Shown: one piece after another, positions 9,462 to 17,821 of the stretch | Position numbering within the stretch: position 1 is the stretch's first letter | Layout of the letters: every line of letters starts with the position of its first letter | Origin: an uncultured Oscillibacter sp. | Lineage (GTDB): Bacteria; Bacillota; Clostridia; Oscillospirales; Oscillospiraceae | Length of the DNA: 64,000 nucleotides | Assembly: GCA_910588175.1 (NCBI GenBank) | Contig: CAJUQQ010000003.1 | Coordinates: 14,631-78,630 of the forward strand | Direction: 5' to 3' | Notes under the pieces: model-generated | What the model was told of the DNA's origin: nothing | What the model saw: the letters and a program-made list of their open reading frames with translations, nothing else | Databases searched by the model: none | Translations under genes and position numbers: made by a program

Positions 9462-9558
9462 TTTTGGGGCTGAATTAGGGTCTTTAGTAAAACCGGCGGA
9501 ATGCCGGACTCGGGCGGAATTTCTGCCGGGCCGGCGTTTTGATGGGTCTACACAGACT

Positions 9559-10125
9559 TTAGCGCTGCCGCACGTGCTTCTCCATCCGCTGGGCCAGCAG
9601 CACCGCCAGGGCCAGCTTGATCAGGTCCGGGATGACAAACGGGAATACGCAGTAGCCCAGAGCGGTCATCAACCCCATTGGCTTCCCCATTTGGACATAG
9701 AGCACCAAATACCAGGCGGTACCGAAAGCGTAGCACAGGCTCAGCCCCAAGATGCTGGCGGAAACTTTCACGGTCAGGGATTCCCCCAGCTTGGCGGTCA
9801 TCAGCCAATAGAGCAACGCCTGGAGCAGAAAGCCCAGGATATAGCCGCCGGTGGTTCCCAGCAAAACCCCCAGGCCCCCCCTAAAGCTGCTAAACACCGG
9901 CGCGCCCACAGCCCCCAGCAGCAGATACGCGGTGACGGCATAGGTTCCCCGCTTTCCCCCCAGGGTCAGCAGCGCCGCGAAAACCGCGAAGGTCTGCATG
10001 GTAAACTGGACAAACGGCGCGGGTACGGGCACGGAAATCCAGGCGCACACCGCCGTCAGAACGGTGAACAGGGCAATCAGGGTCAGGTCGCGGGTCTTCA
10101 GCCGGGACACGGTCTTTTCAGGCAT
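9559..10125 (-). CDS. bioY: Biotin transporter substrate-binding subunit BioY
   Basis: This 188-aa membrane protein is the biotin-specific S component of an ECF-type transporter. Six hydrophobic segments and family motifs are visible: VPVPAPFVQFTMQTFAVF, then GGKRGTYAV, then YLLLGAVGAPVFSSFRGG, then GTTGGYILGF. No ECF ATPases or T component lie nearby, so it would use a shared EcfAAT module encoded elsewhere. AGGAGG lies 9 nt before the ATG at 10125. A BirA-type operator overlaps its promoter, implying repression by biotin. Confidence 0.94.
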   Translation of the reverse strand: MPEKTVSRLKTRDLTLIALFTVLTAVCAWISVPVPAPFVQFTMQTFAVFAALLTLGGKRGTYAVTAYLLLGAVGAPVFSSFRGGLGVLLGTTGGYILGFLLQALLYWLMTAKLGESLTVKVSASILGLSLCYAFGTAWYLVLYVQMGKPMGLMTALGYCVFPFVIPDLIKLALAVLLAQRMEKHVRQR

Positions 10126-10156
10126 ATACGATTTCCTCCTTTTGTTTCTGACTCTG

Positions 10157-10210
10157 AGAATACCGTATATTTCCTCTATTGTCAACCTATTTTTTAATTA
10201 GGTTGACAAT
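10157..10210 (-). promoter_or_regulatory. bioY promoter with overlapping BirA-type operator
   Basis: A near-perfect palindrome ATTGTCAACCTA-N9-TAGGTTGACAAT (10178-10210) matches the TTGT(N)AACC...GGTT(N)ACAA form of BirA boxes. On the minus strand its TTGACA (10185-10180) is also the -35, followed by a 17-nt spacer and TATTCT (10162-10157). Bound BirA would block RNA polymerase directly. Confidence 0.85.
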
Positions 10211-10222
10211 TTTTTGAAACCC

Positions 10223-10250
10223 AAGGGGAGAGGCCCTCCTCTCCCCTTTT
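10223..10250. terminator. Hairpin after the uracil-DNA glycosylase gene
   Basis: An 11-bp stem AAGGGGAGAGG / CCTCTCCCCTT with a CCCT loop sits just past the stop at 10256. The T-run is on the plus-strand side; on the minus strand only GGGTTTC follows, so termination of the gene itself may be inefficient. Confidence 0.5.
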
Positions 10251-10255
10251 GTCAT

Positions 10256-10825
10256 TCAAATCTCCGTATGCCCGCACAGCTCCCGCGCCTTGGCCTGTAT
10301 CGCTTTCAGGTCCTCGAAGGTGTCGGGGCGCTTGCGAACGTCCCGCAGCAGCGCCGCCGGATGATAGAGCGCGGTCATCCACACGCCGTTCCGTTCGAAC
10401 CACTGGCCGTGCTCCTGGGTAATGCGGAAATCATCCTTGATAATCACCTTAGCGGCAATACGGCCCAGGCAGACGATGATCTTGGGGCGCAGCAGCGCCG
10501 TCTGGCGGCGAAGCCAGTCGATGCAGGCGTCCTGCTCCACGGCCAAAGGGTCCCGGTTCTGGGGCGGGCGGCACTTGACGATGTTGGCAATGTAGACCTT
10601 GCTCCGGTCCAGGTTCACCATCTCCAGCATATCGTCCAGCAGCTTTCCGGCCCGGCCCACAAAGGGCTTGCCCTGTTCGTCCTCATGCTGACCGGGGCCC
10701 TCGCCGATGAAGAGGATCTCCGCATCCTCCGCGCCGTCTCCAAACACCACACTCTGACGGGTCTCGGCAAGAGAACACCCCCTGCAAGTCAGGCACTCGC
10801 TTTTCAAGCTCTCCCAGGTATCCAT
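10256..10825 (-). CDS. Type-4 uracil-DNA glycosylase (4Fe-4S)
   Basis: This 189-aa enzyme removes uracil from DNA in base-excision repair. Type-4 features are visible: N-terminal cluster cysteines in CLTCRGC, the active-site motif GEGPGQHEDEQGKPFVGRAG, the remaining cysteines in KCRPPQNRDP and DACIDW, and the HPAALLR motif near the C-terminus. The ATG at 10825 is used, with GGGGG 9 nt upstream; the 12-residue extension before it spans that site. It lies alone between bioY and a divergent membrane gene. Confidence 0.93.
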   Translation of the reverse strand: MDTWESLKSECLTCRGCSLAETRQSVVFGDGAEDAEILFIGEGPGQHEDEQGKPFVGRAGKLLDDMLEMVNLDRSKVYIANIVKCRPPQNRDPLAVEQDACIDWLRRQTALLRPKIIVCLGRIAAKVIIKDDFRITQEHGQWFERNGVWMTALYHPAALLRDVRKRPDTFEDLKAIQAKARELCGHTEI

Positions 10826-10939
10826 TTCATAATCCCCCTGTCTTTTTCCGTTTTCGACCATTATAGCATGAAAAAACTACCGGCGCAAGGGGCGGATACC
10901 CCGCCGTCCTGTGGAGAAACTGAACTCCGAGGTGATACG

Positions 10940-11458
10940 ATGGTCTCTTTGCTTTGGTATTTTTGGATCTACAGCTTCCTGGGCTGGCTGGTGGAGCTGA
11001 CCTTTGCCGCCGCCTCCCGTTCCGAGGACCGGCGGCGGCGCTGTTTGCTGCTTCTGCCCCTGTGTCCGGTCTACGGCCTGGGAATGCTGGCGGTTTTAGC
11101 CCTGCCCCCCATGGGCTGGCTGGGCCAAGTGGCCTTCGGCGGACTGGCGGCCACAGCGGTGGAATACGTCTACCACTGGGCCGGGGAGCGGTTTTTGGGC
11201 GTCCGATTCTGGGATTACGCCCAAGTCCCGGGAAATCTCCGGGGCCGGGTCTGCCTGCCCTTTGCTTTGGCCTGGGGACTGCTGGCGGCGGCGGCGCTCC
11301 GGTTTGTCCAGCCGGGGGCGGAAATTCTGGCGTCAGAGGCCGCTCCGGCGCTGACGTACGCCTGTCTGCTGTTCTTTACGATGGACGCAATTTCCTCCCT
11401 TTGGTTCCTTCGGACTACGGGGGATTTGTCGGAAATGCGGGCGGCCTGGCCTTTCTAG
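10940..11458 (+). CDS. Putative ABC-transporter permease-like membrane protein (CmpB/DUF1113 type)
   Basis: This 172-aa protein has about five hydrophobic segments and matches the small clostridial family labelled putative ABC transporter type IV: YSFLGWLVELTFAAA at the N-terminus, then CPVYGLGMLAV, then EYVYHWAGERFLGVRFWDY, where W-D-Y is typical. Its function is unknown and no ATPase partner is nearby. GAGGTGA lies 6 nt before the ATG. Its TAG stop overlaps the stop of the convergent nucleosidase gene in a shared CTAG. Confidence 0.75.
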   Translation: MVSLLWYFWIYSFLGWLVELTFAAASRSEDRRRRCLLLLPLCPVYGLGMLAVLALPPMGWLGQVAFGGLAATAVEYVYHWAGERFLGVRFWDYAQVPGNLRGRVCLPFALAWGLLAAAALRFVQPGAEILASEAAPALTYACLLFFTMDAISSLWFLRTTGDLSEMRAAWPF

Positions 11459-12141
11459 CGCACCCAGATTTCCAGCAGGCCCGCCGTAACCCCGGCCGCG
11501 ATTTCGGAGGCCTTTTCGCAGTTTTGCTCGAAGGCCTCCGCCCCGTCGGCCGCATCTGTGTCGGTGACACTCCGCACCGCCAGAAAGGGAATCCCATTCA
11601 CATAGCACACATGAGCGGCGCCTGCCGTTTCCATATCCACCGCCAAGGGGGCGCATCTTTGACGGACGCGCTCCCGGTCTTGATTTTCGATAAACCGCTC
11701 CCCCGTGGCAATCGTCCCAAAGAAAACCGGAACTTCCGCAACTTCCGCGTATCTCCTGGCCGCGGAAAGCAGCGCCCCGTCTGAGGGGAAACAGGCCGAA
11801 GGCATCCATGGGTGGAACTCCGTCAGAATATCCGGCGCCACGTCATGGTAAACCGAGCGCTCCGCGACCACCGTGTCAAAGAGCCGGAGCTTTGGGTCTA
11901 TGCCCCCGGCTGTTCCGGCGTTGACCACCGCGTCCACGCCGGATACCTCGATCAACAGCTCCGCCGCCACGGCGGCGTTTACCCTGCACACGCCGCTGTA
12001 TACCGCCGTGACAGGAACTTGCCGGAGCGTCCCCTCATAAAATTTCAGCATCGCCTTTTCCGTGATCCGGTGGATATCCATAGTCCTTAAAAAAGGGGCC
12101 AGTTCCGTATCGCTGGCGCATAAAATTCCCGCTTTTTTCAC
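11455..12141 (-). CDS. MTA/SAH nucleosidase-family protein (GTG start)
   Basis: This 228-aa phosphorylase-superfamily protein would cleave methylthioadenosine or S-adenosylhomocysteine. It starts KKAGILCASDTELAPF and has VNAGTAGGI, YHDVAPDIL, the substrate motif VDMETAGAAHVC and SVTDTDAADG near the end, with the Asp that protonates N7. The GTG at 12141 follows AAGGAG by 8 nt; an ATG reading from 12210 would overlap the upstream methyltransferase gene. It is co-transcribed with that gene (14-nt gap). Confidence 0.82.
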   Translation of the reverse strand: MKKAGILCASDTELAPFLRTMDIHRITEKAMLKFYEGTLRQVPVTAVYSGVCRVNAAVAAELLIEVSGVDAVVNAGTAGGIDPKLRLFDTVVAERSVYHDVAPDILTEFHPWMPSACFPSDGALLSAARRYAEVAEVPVFFGTIATGERFIENQDRERVRQRCAPLAVDMETAGAAHVCYVNGIPFLAVRSVTDTDAADGAEAFEQNCEKASEIAAGVTAGLLEIWVR

Positions 12142-12155
12142 AAAGGTATTCTCCT

Positions 12156-13385
12156 TTACACCACTTGGAACAAATAGAACTTCAGGTAATTTGTCTCCTC
12201 CACTCCCCACAGGATCGGGTGGTCGCAGCTCTGCTGCCGGGCCTCAATCTGCCGGAGGCGGACCCCGGCGTCCCGGGCGGCGGCGTGGAGCATCGCCGTG
12301 AATTTCTCCTCCTCCGCGAAGTGGGAACAGGAGCAGGTAGCCAGATATCCGCCCCGGGGCAACAGCTTCATTGCCCGGTAGTTGATCTCCTTGTAGCCTG
12401 TCATGGCGTTGGCCGCTGTCTTCCGGGACTTGGTAAAAGCCGGCGGGTCCAGGATGATGTAGTCGTACTTCACCGGCTCCTTTTCCAGGGCCGGAAGCAG
12501 CTCGAAAACATTGGCGGACACGCAGTCCACTACACCGCTCAGACCGTTTCGCTCCGCGTTGGCCCGGGCCATCTCCACAGCGGAGGCCGACACGTCCACT
12601 GCGGTGACATGCTTCGCTCCGCCCAGGGCGGCGTTCAGGGCAAAGGATCCGGTGTGGGTAAAGCAGTCCAGCACCGTCTTTCCCTCCGCCAGTCTGGCTG
12701 CGGCCCGGCGATTGTACTTCTGGTCCAGAAAAAAGCCGGTCTTCTGGCCGTTTTCTACATCTACCAGATACTTCACCCCATTTTCCACAATTTCCGTCAC
12801 CGGGGACTCCGGCAAGGCCTCCCCCGGGAGCGGAAACCAGCCCTTGTACTGCTCCAGCCCCTCCTTTTCCCGAAGGGCGGCGTCGTTCCGCTCAAAGACG
12901 CCGCGGACAGTCTGCCCGTCCTCCCGGAGAACGCGGACCAGCAGGGGCAGAAGCAGCTCCTTGATCCGCTCCATACCCACGGACAACACCTGGACGCTGA
13001 GGAGATCATGGAACTTGTCCACCGTCAGGCCGGGGAACATATCCGCCTCCCCGAAGACCACACGGCAGGCGTCCAGATCCTCCGGGGCCATGACGGTTTT
13101 CCGGTACTCCCAGGCCCAGCGGAGCTTTCGCTCCCAAAACGCGGCGTCAAAGCGGTCGTTGGCGTTCCGGGAAAGCAGGCGGACCCGGATCTTCGACTTC
13201 TCCGACAGAAAGCCGGTGCCAAGATACGCGCCCTTACGGCTCCGCACATCCGTCAGTCCACCGTTTTCCGGCGTACCGTCCATGGATAAAATTTCCGCGT
13301 CGTAAACCCAGGGGTGCCCCCGGAGAATGGCCGCTTCGGCCTTTGGGGTAACGGTGACGCTGGGGTAGAGCCGCTCTGTTTTCAT
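12156..13385 (-). CDS. Class I SAM-dependent rRNA (cytosine-C5) methyltransferase, RlmI-like
   Basis: This 409-aa protein is of the RlmI type, which methylates 23S rRNA C1962. An N-terminal PUA domain (ILRGHPWVYDAEI...) is followed by a central domain (VFGEADMFPGLTVDKF) and a Rossmann methyltransferase domain. That domain shows LDCFTHTGSFALNAA (motif I), VDVSASAVEMARANAE, DYIILDPPAF (motif IV) and CSCSHF (motif VI with the catalytic Cys). AGGAGG lies 9 nt before the ATG. It is first of a two-gene unit with the nucleosidase, linking SAM use with SAH removal. Confidence 0.9.
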   Translation of the reverse strand: MKTERLYPSVTVTPKAEAAILRGHPWVYDAEILSMDGTPENGGLTDVRSRKGAYLGTGFLSEKSKIRVRLLSRNANDRFDAAFWERKLRWAWEYRKTVMAPEDLDACRVVFGEADMFPGLTVDKFHDLLSVQVLSVGMERIKELLLPLLVRVLREDGQTVRGVFERNDAALREKEGLEQYKGWFPLPGEALPESPVTEIVENGVKYLVDVENGQKTGFFLDQKYNRRAAARLAEGKTVLDCFTHTGSFALNAALGGAKHVTAVDVSASAVEMARANAERNGLSGVVDCVSANVFELLPALEKEPVKYDYIILDPPAFTKSRKTAANAMTGYKEINYRAMKLLPRGGYLATCSCSHFAEEEKFTAMLHAAARDAGVRLRQIEARQQSCDHPILWGVEETNYLKFYLFQVV

Positions 13386-13476
13386 AGGATATATCCTCCT
13401 GCCGGATTTTCTTCTCTCTAATATAGCACACTTTCCGCCGGATTTCCATAGGATTCAAGGAGAAGGAGGAATCATC

Positions 13477-14217
13477 ATGCCTACGATTTATTTAAGTCCC
13501 TCCACACAGGAGTGGAACAGCTATGTCACCGGCAGCGGCTCGGAAGAATACAATATGAACCTTTTGGCGGACGCTCTGGTCCCCTATCTTCTTTCCAACG
13601 GAATACAGTACAAACGCAACCGGCCTGAAATGACCGCCGGGTCCTCCATCCGGGAGGCCAACCGGGGGACCTATGACCTCTACCTGGCCCTGCACTCCAA
13701 CGGTGCGCCGGAGGGGCGCTACGGCGAGGAGCGGGGAATCATCGCCTTCTATTACCCCGGCAGCCGCCAGGGCCAGCGGGCGGCGGAGCTCATTGCCCAG
13801 GAGCTCCGGAAAATCTATCCCCTCCCCGGCAAGGTCACCACCCGCTCCACCACCACCCTGGGCGAGGTGGCCCAGTCCAACGCTCCGGCGGTGCTGGTGG
13901 AAATCGGCTACCACGACAACTGGTCCGACGCCACTTGGGTGGAAGGACACATGGACGCCATCGCCCAGCAGCTTGCCCGGGCCCTCACCGAGTTTTTCGG
14001 TCTGCCGTTCATCTACCCCATGGATCCCGTTCAGGGCGCCGTGGCCCTCAACTGGGGTACCCTGAACCTGCGGAGCTACCCCTCTCCTACCGGAAGCATT
14101 ATCGCCAATCTTCCCAACGGAACCCAAGTGACCATCTACGGCGAGTGGCAGGGCTGGTACGTCGTCCATCACGACGGGCACGTGGGCTACGCCGCCGCCG
14201 CGTATATCGACACCTGA
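13477..14217 (+). CDS. N-acetylmuramoyl-L-alanine amidase with SH3 domain
   Basis: This 246-aa protein joins an Amidase_3 zinc hydrolase (residues ~1-180) and a C-terminal bacterial SH3 domain (~190-245, LNLRSYPSPTGSIIANLPNG, then GWYVVHHDGHVGYAAA). Catalytic-domain features are IYLSPSTQEWNSY, the zinc-binding His in LYLALHSNG and the Glu in VLVEIGYHDN. No signal peptide is visible, so it may act on forespore or germinating wall after lysis, or be exported by another route. Strong ribosome-binding site AAGGAGGAA. Confidence 0.88.
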   Translation: MPTIYLSPSTQEWNSYVTGSGSEEYNMNLLADALVPYLLSNGIQYKRNRPEMTAGSSIREANRGTYDLYLALHSNGAPEGRYGEERGIIAFYYPGSRQGQRAAELIAQELRKIYPLPGKVTTRSTTTLGEVAQSNAPAVLVEIGYHDNWSDATWVEGHMDAIAQQLARALTEFFGLPFIYPMDPVQGAVALNWGTLNLRSYPSPTGSIIANLPNGTQVTIYGEWQGWYVVHHDGHVGYAAAAYIDT

Positions 14218-14305
14218 CCGGAGCGGTTTCTCCCTCAATTGGCCGGAGCTTTTCTGTTCCTTCCAAAAATTTCTTGGGATTTCTCCGCCGGTTTGAGGAT
14301 TTTTC

Positions 14306-14334
14306 TTGACAGCGGTCCAGTAAACGTTTAAACT
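14306..14334 (+). promoter_or_regulatory. Promoter for the structured leader and rny
   Basis: A perfect TTGACA (14306-14311), a 17-nt spacer and TAAACT (14329-14334) predict transcription from about 14341. Confidence 0.75.
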
Positions 14335-14339
14335 AAAGA

Positions 14340-14600
14340 CAGATTGCCGTCGGAGGGCAAAGGGGTGTCCTTCGGTCGTTTTCTAAAACGCACCTGTCCG
14401 CGGGTTCCGTTTTGAAAGCCGGCAATGCGCCCAACAGCGAAAACCATTCCGCCCCCGGAAGACCGGCGTCCCTCATTCGGGACGCGGGCGGAACACAAGG
14501 AAACCCATGTCCGACAGCCGCCGGCGGCCATACCGCCCCGGGGACATCCATGCCCTTGGAGGGAAAACAGAGCCCCTCCGCCGTACGGGCGTGTTGACGG
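14340..14600 (+). ncRNA. Structured RNA of unknown family: rny leader or independent ncRNA
   Basis: The ~315 nt between the promoter and rny have no credible ORF but fold well by eye. ATTGCCG (14343-) can pair with CGGCAAT near 14423. TTCCGCCC and GGGCGGAA enclose the perfect GCGTCCC-TCATTC-GGGACGC hairpin near 14460-14500. ATGTCC and GGACAT enclose GGCGG-CCATA-CCGCC near 14505-14550. GGAGGG pairs with CCCTCC near 14560-14580. A weak hairpin and TTTTTT near 14601 may be an attenuator. I do not recognise a known riboswitch, 6S, SRP, tmRNA or RNase P signature. Confidence 0.55.
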
Positions 14601-14657
14601 TTTTTTGAAGCGGGTTTTCCGCGGCAATACCAAAATTGAATGGAGGAATCAGCAGCC

Positions 14658-16205
14658 GTGATTCAAGCTATCATCGCCTTCCTGATCGGGTTGGCGGCCG
14701 GCGGCGTGCTCTGCTTCCCGCTTGGTATTCGCTATCGGAAGAACGTCTCTGAAAAAGAAATCTCCAGCGCCGAGGAAGAGGGAACGCGCATTGTCAACGA
14801 GGCCATCAAAAGCGCCGAATCCAAGAAGCGCGAGGCCCTGTTGGAAGCCAAGGAGGAGATCTTAAAAAACCGCAGCGAGTACGAAAAGGAAGTCAAAGAA
14901 CGCCGCGCCGACCTTCAGCGGCAGGAAAACCGCCTGCAGCAGAAGGAGGAAAACCTCGACCGTAAGATCGAGGCCGTGGAAAAGAAAGAAGAGTCCCTGA
15001 CCCAGAAGCACGCCGCCATTGACAAGGAAACCGAGGAGATCAAGCTTGTCAAGCGCGGCCAGACCGAAATGCTGGAGCGCATCTCCGGCTTCACCACCGA
15101 GGAGGCCAAGCAGTACCTCATCGACCAGGTGGAGGCCGAGGTCACTCACGAGACCGCCCTCAAAATCAAAGAGGTCGAGTCCCGGATGAGAGAGGAGTGC
15201 GACTCCAGGGCCCGGGAGATCGTGGCTCAGGCCATCCAGCGCTGCGCCGCCGATCAGGTGGCCGACATGACCGTCAGTGTGGTTCCCCTGCCCAATGACG
15301 AGATGAAGGGACGTATCATTGGCCGGGAAGGCCGGAATATCCGCACCATCGAAACGCTGACGGGCGTGGATCTCATCATCGACGACACGCCGGAGGCCAT
15401 CACCGTCTCCTGCTTCGAGCCGGTCCGCCGTGAGGTTGCCCGTCTGGCCCTGGAAAAGCTGATTTCCGACGGGCGTATCCACCCCACTCACATTGAGGAG
15501 ATGGTGGAGAAGGCCCGCCGGGAGGTGGACGCCACCATTAAGGCCGAGGGCGAACGGGTGGTCTTCGAGTGCGGCATCCGCAGCCTCCACCCGGAGCTGG
15601 TGAAGATGCTGGGCCGCCTCCATTACCGCACCAGCTACGGCCAGAACGTTCTCCAGCACTCCGTGGAGGTCAGCCATATCGCCGGCATGATGGCGGCGGA
15701 GCTGGGCGTGGATGTCCAGGCCGCGAAACGGGCCGGACTGCTCCACGACCTGGGCAAATCCGTGGACCACGAGATGGAGGGCACTCATGTGGCCCTAGGT
15801 GTGGAATTCGCCCGGAAGTACAAGGAGAAAGAAGAGATCATCCACGCCATCGAGGCCCACCACAACGATGTGGAGCCCAGAACCATCGTCGCTTGCCTGG
15901 TTCAGGCTGCGGACGCCATTTCCGCCGCCCGGCCCGGCGCCCGCCGTGAAAATCTGGAGAACTACATCAAGCGCCTGGAGCAGCTGGAGACCATTACCGG
16001 CTCCTATCCCGGCGTGGACAAGGCTTTCGCCATTCAAGCGGGCCGGGAGGTCCGGGTCATGGTGAAGCCCGAGCAGGTCAGTGAGGACCAGATGGTCATT
16101 CTGGCCCGGGATCTGGCCAAGAAGATCGAGGAGGAAATGGAGTACCCCGGTCAGATCAAGGTCCATGTCCTCCGGGAGACCAAGGTGGTCGAATACGCGA
16201 AATAA
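14658..16205 (+). CDS. rny: Ribonuclease Y
   Basis: This ~515-aa membrane-anchored endoribonuclease initiates mRNA decay in Firmicutes. The N-terminal membrane segment (IQAIIAFLIGLAAGGVLC) is followed by a long charged coiled coil (~30-170), a KH domain (~205-270, IIGREGRNIRTIETLTGVD) and an HD domain with LHDLGKSVDHE and the C-terminal SYPGVDKAFAIQAGREVR region. I prefer the GTG at 14658, which puts the membrane helix at residue 2 as usual in the family; an ATG at 14640 is overlapped by the GGAGG itself. It follows a long folded leader. Confidence 0.95.
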   Translation: MIQAIIAFLIGLAAGGVLCFPLGIRYRKNVSEKEISSAEEEGTRIVNEAIKSAESKKREALLEAKEEILKNRSEYEKEVKERRADLQRQENRLQQKEENLDRKIEAVEKKEESLTQKHAAIDKETEEIKLVKRGQTEMLERISGFTTEEAKQYLIDQVEAEVTHETALKIKEVESRMREECDSRAREIVAQAIQRCAADQVADMTVSVVPLPNDEMKGRIIGREGRNIRTIETLTGVDLIIDDTPEAITVSCFEPVRREVARLALEKLISDGRIHPTHIEEMVEKARREVDATIKAEGERVVFECGIRSLHPELVKMLGRLHYRTSYGQNVLQHSVEVSHIAGMMAAELGVDVQAAKRAGLLHDLGKSVDHEMEGTHVALGVEFARKYKEKEEIIHAIEAHHNDVEPRTIVACLVQAADAISAARPGARRENLENYIKRLEQLETITGSYPGVDKAFAIQAGREVRVMVKPEQVSEDQMVILARDLAKKIEEEMEYPGQIKVHVLRETKVVEYAK

Positions 16206-16243
16206 TCCTCTTCGCAACGGATTGCGAGGACAAAACGCAAGGA

Positions 16244-16290
16244 ACAGAAAGCGGTCGTGATACCCTCACAGCCGCTTTCTGTCTTTTTAT
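16244..16290 (+). terminator. rny terminator
   Basis: An 11-bp stem ACAGAAAGCGG / CCGCTTTCTGT with a 17-nt loop is followed by CTTTTTAT. Confidence 0.88.
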
Positions 16291-16320
16291 TCAGAAGCAC
16301 AAAGAAAGGATGTCGTTTCC

Positions 16321-17208
16321 ATGAGCGTTCAAAATCTCCTCAGCACCCAGTCCCCCACGGAAAGCCGCCGGTTTGCCGCCGGGGGGAACAAACCGGCGGG
16401 GCTTTCCTTCCAGGAGCGGCTGGCCCAGACCTCCGCCAACGCCGCCTGTATCCAGGGGCCTGATATCCATCTCCGCTTGCCCAACGAAAACACGGTCTTT
16501 TCCGGCTCCCATGCCGGTCAGAACCATACGATGCAGACCATCTACGCGGAGTACACGGCGGACTCCACCCCCGAGGACCCCATCGTCCGTGTCACCGGCG
16601 CCTCGGACAGCGGCCCCTACGACTTTACCTGCCGCATCAAGGACATCGACCCTTCCAACGCCTCCTACGCAGAGCTGGCCGCCTTGTTCGGCTATTTGCA
16701 AAAGACCGGCGCGTATCAGGGCGGGCTCTCTTTGGGCGTAGTCCCCACCGGTCTGGAAACCGGCGACATCATGGAGCGGCGCGATTACCTCAGCATGATT
16801 GACCGCCACCAATATGACCGCCATTTCGGCGGCGCCTGCCAGGCCGAGGCGGCGGAGCTGCTGGCCCTGTATCAGCCCTATGCCTCCGGAAACGGAGCCC
16901 CTCGGAGCGCCGCCGCCCTGGACCACAGCGTTCTCATGAAAAAGGACCTTCTCTCCGCCCTGGCGGATTTTCAGTCCTCCGCCCTGGACCGGATGAAGAA
17001 AGCCAAGGAAAACGAGGAGGAAGAAGATGCGTGGAATAAGCTGATGAAGTATCTGGACGCCTGGATTGAGTCCCTGCGGGAAGAGGCCGACATCCGGAAA
17101 ATCGCCAGAGCCCACGCCGCTCTGACGGCCCTTCAAACGGACGCCGAATCGGACCGGCCGGACCTTGGAGAGTATCTCCTGGAACAGCTGCAAAACGCCA
17201 TTGCCTAA
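16321..17208 (+). CDS. Hypothetical protein, no family recognised
   Basis: This 295-aa soluble protein has no signal peptide or membrane segment. An unstructured Ser/Ala-rich N-terminus (~45 aa) precedes a middle domain rich in Tyr/Asp (TMQTIYAEYTADSTPEDPIV, then YDFTCRIKDIDPSNASYAEL). The C-terminal third is helical with a very acidic break (KKAKENEEEEDAWNKL, residues ~222-237). Codon use matches its neighbours. AAGGATG lies 9 nt before the ATG. It sits behind the rny terminator and faces the M50 gene; no partner suggests a role. Confidence 0.7.
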   Translation: MSVQNLLSTQSPTESRRFAAGGNKPAGLSFQERLAQTSANAACIQGPDIHLRLPNENTVFSGSHAGQNHTMQTIYAEYTADSTPEDPIVRVTGASDSGPYDFTCRIKDIDPSNASYAELAALFGYLQKTGAYQGGLSLGVVPTGLETGDIMERRDYLSMIDRHQYDRHFGGACQAEAAELLALYQPYASGNGAPRSAAALDHSVLMKKDLLSALADFQSSALDRMKKAKENEEEEDAWNKLMKYLDAWIESLREEADIRKIARAHAALTALQTDAESDRPDLGEYLLEQLQNAIA

Positions 17209-17227
17209 GCCCGGATCTTTCCGCTCC

Positions 17228-17821
17228 TTACAGACATCCGCCGGACCGCCAGGGCAGCGCCCCCCAATAGACGCTGGCCAGCAGCGTGGGCAGCAGCCAC
17301 AGGCTTCCACCGGTCCGCAGCATAACCCAGGCGATCAGCGCCGCCAGAGCCGCCGCCGTCACGCCGCCGGCCCAGCGAACCGCCGTCTCTCCCGCCGCCG
17401 GACCCGCCGTCCAGGAAGCCAGAAGATACAGCGCCCTGCCCCCATCTAAGGGGCGGACCGGCAGGAGATTGAAGGCGCACAGCACCAGGTTCGCCCCCAC
17501 GGCGGCGGGCCAGCGGCCCTTACCCAAAGCTGTCAGGACGAGCGCCGCCAGGAGATTTCCGGCGGGCCCGGCCAGCACCGCCGCCAGCTCCCCGCCATAG
17601 GACAGGCGGCGGCTGTCCGTTTCCAGAACCGCGCCCAAAACGTTGAGGCGAAAACCCGTCACCTCCGCCCCCAGCGCTCGAAGCACTGCCCAGTGCCCCA
17701 GCTCATGGACGGCGGCGGCCCCCAGCACCGTAGCCAGGGGCTCCCAGCCGTTGGCCAGGACAAACCAGGCGGCAAGAAGAACCAAGCCGCCGCTTATCCG
17801 AATGTTACAGGGAGGAGACAT
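17228..17821 (-). CDS. SpoIVFB-like site-2 (M50) intramembrane metalloprotease
   Basis: This 197-aa polytopic protein has the zinc motif HELGH at residues 39-43 and the second motif NLLPVRPLDGG, with the third ligand Asp, near residue 120. GPAGNLLAAL between them is typical of the SpoIVFB branch. No CBS or PDZ domain is present. Its start overlaps the end of the M23 gene by 17 bp, with no clear ribosome-binding site, so it is probably translationally coupled. By analogy with Bacillus it would process pro-sigma-K in the mother cell; that role is inferred from the pair. Confidence 0.86.
   Translation of the reverse strand: MSPPCNIRISGGLVLLAAWFVLANGWEPLATVLGAAAVHELGHWAVLRALGAEVTGFRLNVLGAVLETDSRRLSYGGELAAVLAGPAGNLLAALVLTALGKGRWPAAVGANLVLCAFNLLPVRPLDGGRALYLLASWTAGPAAGETAVRWAGGVTAAALAALIAWVMLRTGGSLWLLPTLLASVYWGALPWRSGGCL

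Noticed and set aside
10400..10430. GTTCGAACC as part of a tRNA T-arm
   Set aside because: It lies within the uracil-DNA glycosylase coding sequence and no cloverleaf can be drawn around it.
14340..14600. 6S, SRP, tmRNA, RNase P or cobalamin riboswitch ahead of rny
   Set aside because: None of the conserved motifs I know (GAGGAAAGTCC, GGAAG-type SRP loop, tmRNA tag and T-arm, B12 box) is present.
17805..17821. Frameshift between the M23 and M50 genes
   Set aside because: Both genes have complete domains; the 17-bp overlap is ordinary translational coupling.
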